A stretch of 64,000 nt of DNA from Dryomyza anilis (taxonomy: Eukaryota; Arthropoda; Insecta; Diptera; Dryomyzidae): NCBI GenBank assembly GCA_951804985.1, contig OX638132.1, positions 86,928,696 to 86,992,695 of the forward strand. Direction: 5' to 3'. Under the pieces are notes generated by a model, which did not search any database, had not been told where the DNA came from, and worked only from the letters and a program-made list of their open reading frames with translations. Below are positions 58,684-64,000 of the stretch, one piece after another (position 1 is the first letter of the stretch; the number at the start of each line of letters is the position of its first letter). The translations under genes and the position numbers were made by a program.

Positions 58684-59750
58684 AGGACTGCGTCGAATAA
58701 AATTGTCCGTTACATATCTTCCCATAATGTGCTATTGCAAGATTCAAATTAAAAAAATTTGATCATAGTAGCTCTGAATTAAATGGCAGAAAATAATTTG
58801 TGTCAGTTATAGTCAATACAAAATTTATTTAACGCGAAAATGGCAAACGAAGTGGAAGTGCGAGAAAATATAATTAACATTTTTCAAAAACAACCTAGTT
58901 GGTCTTTTAAAAAAATTGCCAAGCAGGTAGGGGCTAACCCTAAGACCATTTCTCGCGTTATCAACCGCTTTAAGGAAGACCTGAGTATTGATCGGAAGAA
59001 AGGTTCTGGTAAAAAAAGGCCCCCATGATCGTGAAAAGTTGTGAATATTTTAAAGAAAGATCCAAGCATATCCGGAATGAAATTGGCGAATAAGGCGGAT
59101 TGCTCAGAATCTTTCGTGCGCAGGACTAAGAAAGAAGCTGGGCTGAAGACGTACAAGGTCCAAAAAGTTCCGGATAGAAATGCCGTCAAGAATGAAACCG
59201 CAAAACAACGATCTAAAAAGCTGAACCAAGATTTTTTTTTTTTAAATTCGATTGCTGCTGGACGACGAAACTTATGTTTTAGCGGACTTTTCTCAGCTAC
59301 CTGGGCAGGAATTTTATACAGCCGATTCTCGAGGAAATGTCGCTGAAAAATTCAAATAAAAAAATGACAAAATTCCCAAAGAAATTCCTTGTTTGACAGG
59401 CAATTGCAGTTGTGGAAAAAGGAGCAGCTCATTCGTGACATCGGGTACAATTAATAGCGAAATATATGTGAAGGAATGCTTGCAAACGAGATTGCTTTCA
59501 TTTTTACGCCAACATGAAGTGTCCACATTTTTTTGGCCTGACCTCGCTTCATGTCACTACAGCAAAACGGCCTTAGAGTGGAACCAACAAAATGCAGTGA
59601 TTTTGGTTCCTAGAGAAGCCAATCCATCAAACTGTCCAGAACTCAAATATAATATAAAAAAAATAAAATATTTTATTCTATAAAAATTCGATTACTAGAT
59701 TTCTAGATTTTTTCATTTTTGTAGCGTACAATTTTATTCGACGCAGTCCT
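58684..59750 (+). mobile_element. Tc1/mariner-superfamily element, degraded
   Basis: Terminal inverted repeats start AGGACTGCGTCGAATAAAAT on both ends and stay similar for about 32 bp. Flanked by TA (58,682-58,683; 59,751-59,752). Length 1,067 bp, shorter than the 1.2-1.7 kb usual for autonomous members, because the transposase 3' end is deleted. Confidence 0.93.
58840..59683 (+). pseudogene. Tc1/mariner-superfamily transposase, frameshifted and 3'-truncated
   Basis: Starts MANEVEVRENIINIF with a helix-turn-helix (FKKIAKQVGANPKTISRVIN) and a second DNA-binding segment (ISGMKLANKADCSESFVRR). Catalytic traces: first Asp in LLDDETYVLADF (about 59,255), second Asp in FFWPDLASCHYSK (about 59,530). 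The third acidic motif (expected after NCPEL, in RPIE..W) is missing: the frame turns into A-rich sequence after NCPELK. Frameshifts near 59,010 and at the T12 run at about 59,230, plus a stop at about 59,355, separate the pieces. It cannot encode an active enzyme. The DDxD/E subgroup is not assignable without the lost third residue. Confidence 0.9.
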
Positions 59751-59752
59751 TA

Positions 59753-60499
59753 ATAAATAAAAAAAATCCCCGTTTAACATTATTTAAATAATTTTTGATA
59801 ATTATTGCTTGCTTGATTAATAAAACAAATATTTTGTGCTGCTTTTTATTTTAAAGTCCTATTTTCAATGAAATAATCACACAATGAAGGAATACCAAAA
59901 TTACAAAATGTAATAAGCCCCATTATGATTCATACGATTTTGGATAATTCATATGAAATAAACCCAAATAAAATGTATCCAACGAAATTTTCAGTTCGGA
60001 CTATTAATTTTAAATATATTTTAAATGTTATTTAATTTTTATAATTTGTGGGTTTTTTTTTTATTTCCATTTTTTTTAAATTTAGTTTGAACTTTATATA
60101 TGTGTATTTTTTTTTTAAATTTATTTTGAGGATTATTTTAATTTTGCAATGATATTTAATTTATATTTTAAATTACGGGAAACATAAGTTTGAAAATAAA
60201 TAGATATTCTCTAATATATATATGAGACGACACACCCAAAAATTCTTCAATTTTTCACCATATGGACTCCTATAAAAATAAAAAAAATACAACTTTTGTT
60301 GGTTCTAAACCACATTTACTATTATTGTTTAAAGTCTCCTTGTTAATACTCTTCCTACTTTTTGCATAATATTCCGATTTATATATATGAGATGTCGTTA
60401 AATAGATCTAATATGCACAATTACTTCCAATATTTTTATTTATTATTTTTTGTTACAAATAAATTTCTTCAATATTTCTAGTAGATATTTTGACTGTAC
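59753..60499. other. Unassigned AT-rich sequence
   Basis: Nothing recognised. Confidence 0.6.
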
Positions 60500-60632
60500 G
60501 TGTTATATTTGTTCTTATCTGACCTACAGTTTATTGACAGGAATATTTTCTTTTTTATATTGCTGGGATTGGAACCCACTAACTTACGGCTCCTTGTCCG
60601 GCGCACTAAATAATTGAACGACCGACGCTACT
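60500..60632 (-). mobile_element. tRNA-derived SINE, head plus part of body
   Basis: Minus strand: GCGTCGGTCGTTCAATTATT (decayed box A), TTAGTGCGCCGGACAAGGAG, and B box GGTTCCAATCCC (60,565-60,576). The body phrase GTCAATAAACTGTAGGTC then AACAAATATAACACG matches the SINE at 62,571-62,862. Confidence 0.7.
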
Positions 60633-61436
60633 GAATATTTTTTCTTGAGAAATTAAATCTTAAAATTGATGTTTTGTAGTCAATATGGCTTAATCATGAA
60701 ATTATTTTATATATTTTTTATAACAGCTTTTAAAACTAAAAAATATATATTGAAAAATGATTCTACAAACGGAGTTCATTGACAGTCAACACAGCGGCTT
60801 TATCGTGGTCCAACAAAAATTAAAACACATATGCAATTTGGCCAACAGAAGGCGTGGTATGCTACGACGACTTACTAAAATAGTTACCAGCCAACATTAC
60901 GATTAAATGCAAATGTTGTGCATGATTCATTCTCAATAAATTATATTCGAATGCAAGTAAAGACACCGAAAGACTAACTGGCTGACGGACGGACTGACTG
61001 ACTGACATGCAGTCAAACAAACCGGCAGAGTAGCAAATATAAAAATAAAAAAAGAATTTAGACAAAATTAACCCTTTTCCGGTGTCAGAGGAAATGCAGA
61101 CAAATTAACTACTGAATTTATATATTTATATAATGTACATCAGCTCATAGAACCGTGAATTTGAACGGTTAATCAAAGCCAACACACACAATGGAATCAC
61201 ATGACATTCGCCTAGTGACTAAAACGATACAGAAATATACAAAAAAAATAATATTATTGGAAAAAATCACGTTTGGTTTTGTTTGATGCATGAGCGCACT
61301 TGTGAAAGTCGTCAAAAAATAATTTATATTGAGAATACCATGAAACTTTTAGTAAACATATTGTGCAAAAGTTTATAAAAGGCGCTAAATTTTAATATTG
61401 TTACAGTACATCTTCGTAATAATTATTTTCTTTCTT
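60633..61436. other. Unassigned; (ACTG)n patch at 60,985-61,005
   Basis: GGACGGACTGACTGACTGAC simple repeat inside otherwise unremarkable sequence. No gene. Confidence 0.55.
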
Positions 61437-61882
61437 CACACAAAAAAATATCACCAAAAATTTCACCAACTACCAGATTCATCATATTGATGATTTTATT
61501 CATTGTACTAAAATCGTATTTTTTTTCAATGCTTTTCACTTTTAATATTTTTTATAACATCAAATTTCATTTATGTATTTATAAATCTTATAAGATTTAT
61601 GATATTTAAATTAATGTGGTTTGATGAGCAAAATTCATCAATATGATGTACATTATTCATTAACACTCTTCGCATAATTAGCAATTAAATATTATAATTT
61701 GTATACGAATTGTAAATACATAAATGTGTAAATGGAGACAAATTTGTTTTTGAAATTTGATGTTAAAAAAAATATTGAAAATGAAAAACATTTAAAAAAT
61801 ATGATTTTAGTTCAATGAATGAAATCATCAATATGATGAATACTGGTAGTTGGTGAAATTTTTGGTAATATTTTTTTGTGTG
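61437..61882. mobile_element. Complete foldback MITE
   Basis: 446 bp with 40-bp perfect terminal repeats (CACACAAAAAAATATCACC followed by AAAAATTTCACCAACTACCAG, and complement at the right). Symmetry continues through TTCATCATATTGATGATT and AACATCAAATTTCA, so most of the element folds on itself. Related to the ATTCAT family by its words, and found nested in copies A4 and A6. Confidence 0.9.
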
Positions 61883-61899
61883 TTCAGATGTTCAGAATT

Positions 61900-62292
61900 T
61901 GCATCATATTAAAAAAATTTCGATCTTAAAATTATGATTCAATAAATTTATGAGCAATTCATAACATTAAAGACTACAAATAATAAATGTTTTGAATTCA
62001 TTCATCAATTTAATGAATTTATTCATCAATTTGATGAATTTATTCATTAATTTGATGAATTTATTCATCAATTTGATGAATTTATTCATCAATTTGATGA
62101 ATTTATTCATCAATTTGATGAATTTATTCATTATTTTAATGAATTACCGAAGAGACGTAAAAAATAAATCATGATCACGAATCAAAAACTATGACATAAA
62201 AGATTTGTTATAAGCCAATGGTGAGTTTTACTTTTACAATTTGACAAATGAATTCACGTTTAAACATGTCATAATGAATATTTTTTTCTGTG
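61900..62292. mobile_element. ATTCAT-family relative (A7) with 21-bp satellite
   Basis: Ends AATGAATATTTTTTTCTGTG at 62,292. The interior 62,009-62,137 is six or so copies of a 21-bp unit TTCATCAATTTGATGAATTTA, itself a near-palindrome. In-frame expansion yields a spurious MNLFINL repeat. Confidence 0.75.
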
Positions 62293-62570
62293 TTTTAAAA
62301 ATATCCGCCAATTCACAAAATTCATATCTTATTTTCGGATATTTTAGTCATTAAAAATTAATTTGAACTAAACACACAGAAAATTGTGAAAAATCAGTAA
62401 TGCTAGTGCAAATTTAGCCTTATTTCACATGCATCCCTGAACCGAATACGATAAGGCATCCGTTACAAAGGCTAACTGACATTAAAAATAATCGAAAGCT
62501 TTCATATGTTATTTTCCATTTTCTACTTTTTCATTTTATAAATTTCTACCTTCTTTCATAATAATAATAG
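62293..62570. other. Unassigned sequence
   Basis: No feature recognised. Confidence 0.5.
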
Positions 62571-62862
62571 TTTGGCGCTACTGTCCTGTATAGAACTTCG
62601 GCCGAGCTCTCTCACCATTTTGAGCTGTGCGTGTTATATTTGTACTCAAAGTGGTGGGACTTACAGTTTATTGCCGAATCCGAACGGTGGGTGAGAGCTT
62701 CTTCATAGTCAATGGTTTTACTCTCGTAGGTTTGCCATTTACTGCCGAGAGGTAGCGCGGTATATAATAATGAAAAGATGTTGTTAGCCCCAGTCCAGGC
62801 TTGAACCGGGGACCTTTCAACTCGCAGTCCAACGCACTAACCACTGAGCTACCGCGGCTACG
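62571..62862 (-). mobile_element. tRNA-derived SINE, near complete
   Basis: Minus strand head GCCGCGGTAGCTCAGTGG (box A TAGCTCAGTGG, about 62,841-62,851), TTAGTGCGTTGGACTGCGAG, B box GGTTCAAGCC (62,799-62,808). The body runs on to about 62,571 and contains the AATAAACTGTAAGTC and AAATATAACACG phrases shared with the copy at 60,500. The head could be taken for a tRNA, but its acceptor ends do not pair. Confidence 0.75.
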
Positions 62863-63860
62863 AAGAAATATTATGTATATAATTTGAGTTTGTTTGTGCT
62901 TTGCTTTCACCGTTACTGTGACCAAATTATCCCACTAGGATGATTCGGGTTAAGATTAGATATTGTTATTTGTATATAGTAGAAAATTAATATTTTGATT
63001 GATTTTTTTAGTTTTATTACTTTTATATAAATAATTCTAACAGAATGATATTTAGTTATCAAATTTTAATTTGACAAAAAATATAAAAAATAAAATCGAT
63101 AATACTTCTTTTTCATATCATAAATTTAAAGTTTAAAGTTCTTGTCGTCATTGTCGGCGGCCACCTATTGACGTTTCTTATCACACTCAATATACGTCAT
63201 GGCTTTTCATTTTATATCCATATTTGGCAACACTGCAAAATAATCAAAAAAATAAATAATACTTGCAAGAAATGTTTGCTATGTACATAAATGTACTCAT
63301 TTGTCAAGGTTTATTGATTGATTATATATCGCATAACTTCGAGTCACTTGCTTATCACCATTATAAATGTTTTCAAATAATTTCAGAAATTTAAATTCAG
63401 CAAAATTTATTTTAAAAATTTAAGCGATAACATATAAAAATGAATGCGAAAATATTTAAACATACAACAATTAAATTAATATTTTTTTTAATCGGACCAA
63501 TTCCAAATAAATACTTCAACAAAATTGTTAGGGAGAACAAAAATGTGGTATGGAAAAATTGTTTATTACATTAAGGGGATTCACGCGTAAATCTACTAAA
63601 TAGTGGAATAATGAATTTCTAAATAGAAGAATTTTAGACACAATTTGTAGATTTCATTCGCAAAGAACGTAAACATTTTTCCATAAATATTTTATTATAT
63701 CTTTGTATTAGTTATCAATTATGTGTGATAAAGGTTTGTTTATTAAATTGTGTTATGTAAATAATTTAAGTGTTTAATACAAAATTAAGTGTGCATCAAA
63801 ATTTTTATTAGGTATATTATTTATTATGTGTAATGCAAAACTAAGTTTGTTCGATAGCCG
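62863..63860. other. Unassigned AT-rich sequence
   Basis: No gene or repeat recognised. 63,140-63,190 (GTCATTGTCGGCGGCCACCT) is slightly GC-richer. Confidence 0.5.
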
Positions 63861-64000
63861 GCCTCAGCAGTCCAGAGGTAGCGCGCTGGACTTGCATTCT
63901 GAAGGTCTCGGGTTCGAATCTCGGCTTGGGCATGGGCGCTCGTGGTGATATTAACCACAAAATCGTAGGGAATAGATTTCACAGTACAATGGATATAGTC
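63861..64000 (+). mobile_element. tRNA-derived SINE (right end outside window)
   Basis: GCCTCAGCAGTCCAGAGGTA then GCGCGCTGGACTTGCATTCT and B box GGTTCGAATCTC (63,911-63,922). The T arm pairs, the acceptor pairs 6 of 7, but the anticodon stem is broken, so a SINE head is more likely than a functional tRNA. The anticodon-loop-like CTTGCAT suggests an alanine-type ancestor. A different family from the other SINEs here. Confidence 0.6.

Noticed and set aside
62786..62862. Functional tRNA gene on the minus strand
   Set aside because: A and B boxes are good, but acceptor and anticodon stems do not pair, and a SINE body follows; the 62,668-62,925 reading frame is a known type of SINE-derived spurious protein.

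Overview
The window looks like AT-rich, repeat-laden DNA from a higher fly (Brachycera). The one host gene recognised is the fly Mical orthologue, close to Drosophila Mical in order and wording of its domains. It is embedded in dozens of non-autonomous transposons. Species cannot be fixed from sequence alone; a calyptrate or other large-genome fly is a reasonable guess.

Layout. Positions 1-7,343 hold the 5' two-thirds of Mical on the minus strand: nine coding exons (1,110 codons) covering the FAD monooxygenase domain, CH domain, a basic/coiled linker and the LIM domain. The C-terminal part lies beyond position 1. The start codon sits one base after a splice acceptor, so the promoter and a non-coding first exon must lie to the right, possibly within or beyond this window. 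From 7,344 to 64,000 I find no host coding exon.

That 56 kb is layered with mobile DNA: two hAT-like elements with perfect 8-bp target duplications (37,350-39,090; 40,532-41,431), a broken Tc1/mariner-superfamily element with a transposase remnant (58,684-59,750), mariner-type MITEs with TA duplications (24,086-24,318; 28,832-29,087; 38,692-38,953), two Helitron-like elements (ending 42,164 and 48,793), four tRNA-derived SINE heads, two copies of a 0.6-kb dispersed repeat, long palindromic foldback elements, and several 21-bp, 15-bp, 115-bp and 150-bp tandem repeats.

The most interesting pattern is that several apparently unrelated element families share one design. Ends often resemble CAC(N)AGAAAAAA, and subterminal zones are saturated, on both strands, with a short word private to the family (ATTCAT, AATCAT, AACATA, CGATA, CCTGAT, GCAACC, TTCGTA, and CACG in the hAT pair). 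These zones flank a word-poor core. It resembles known subterminal transposase-binding arrays, but here many different words occur side by side. Nothing suggests cooperation among genes: Mical is the only host gene, and the rest is its upstream/intronic repeat landscape.
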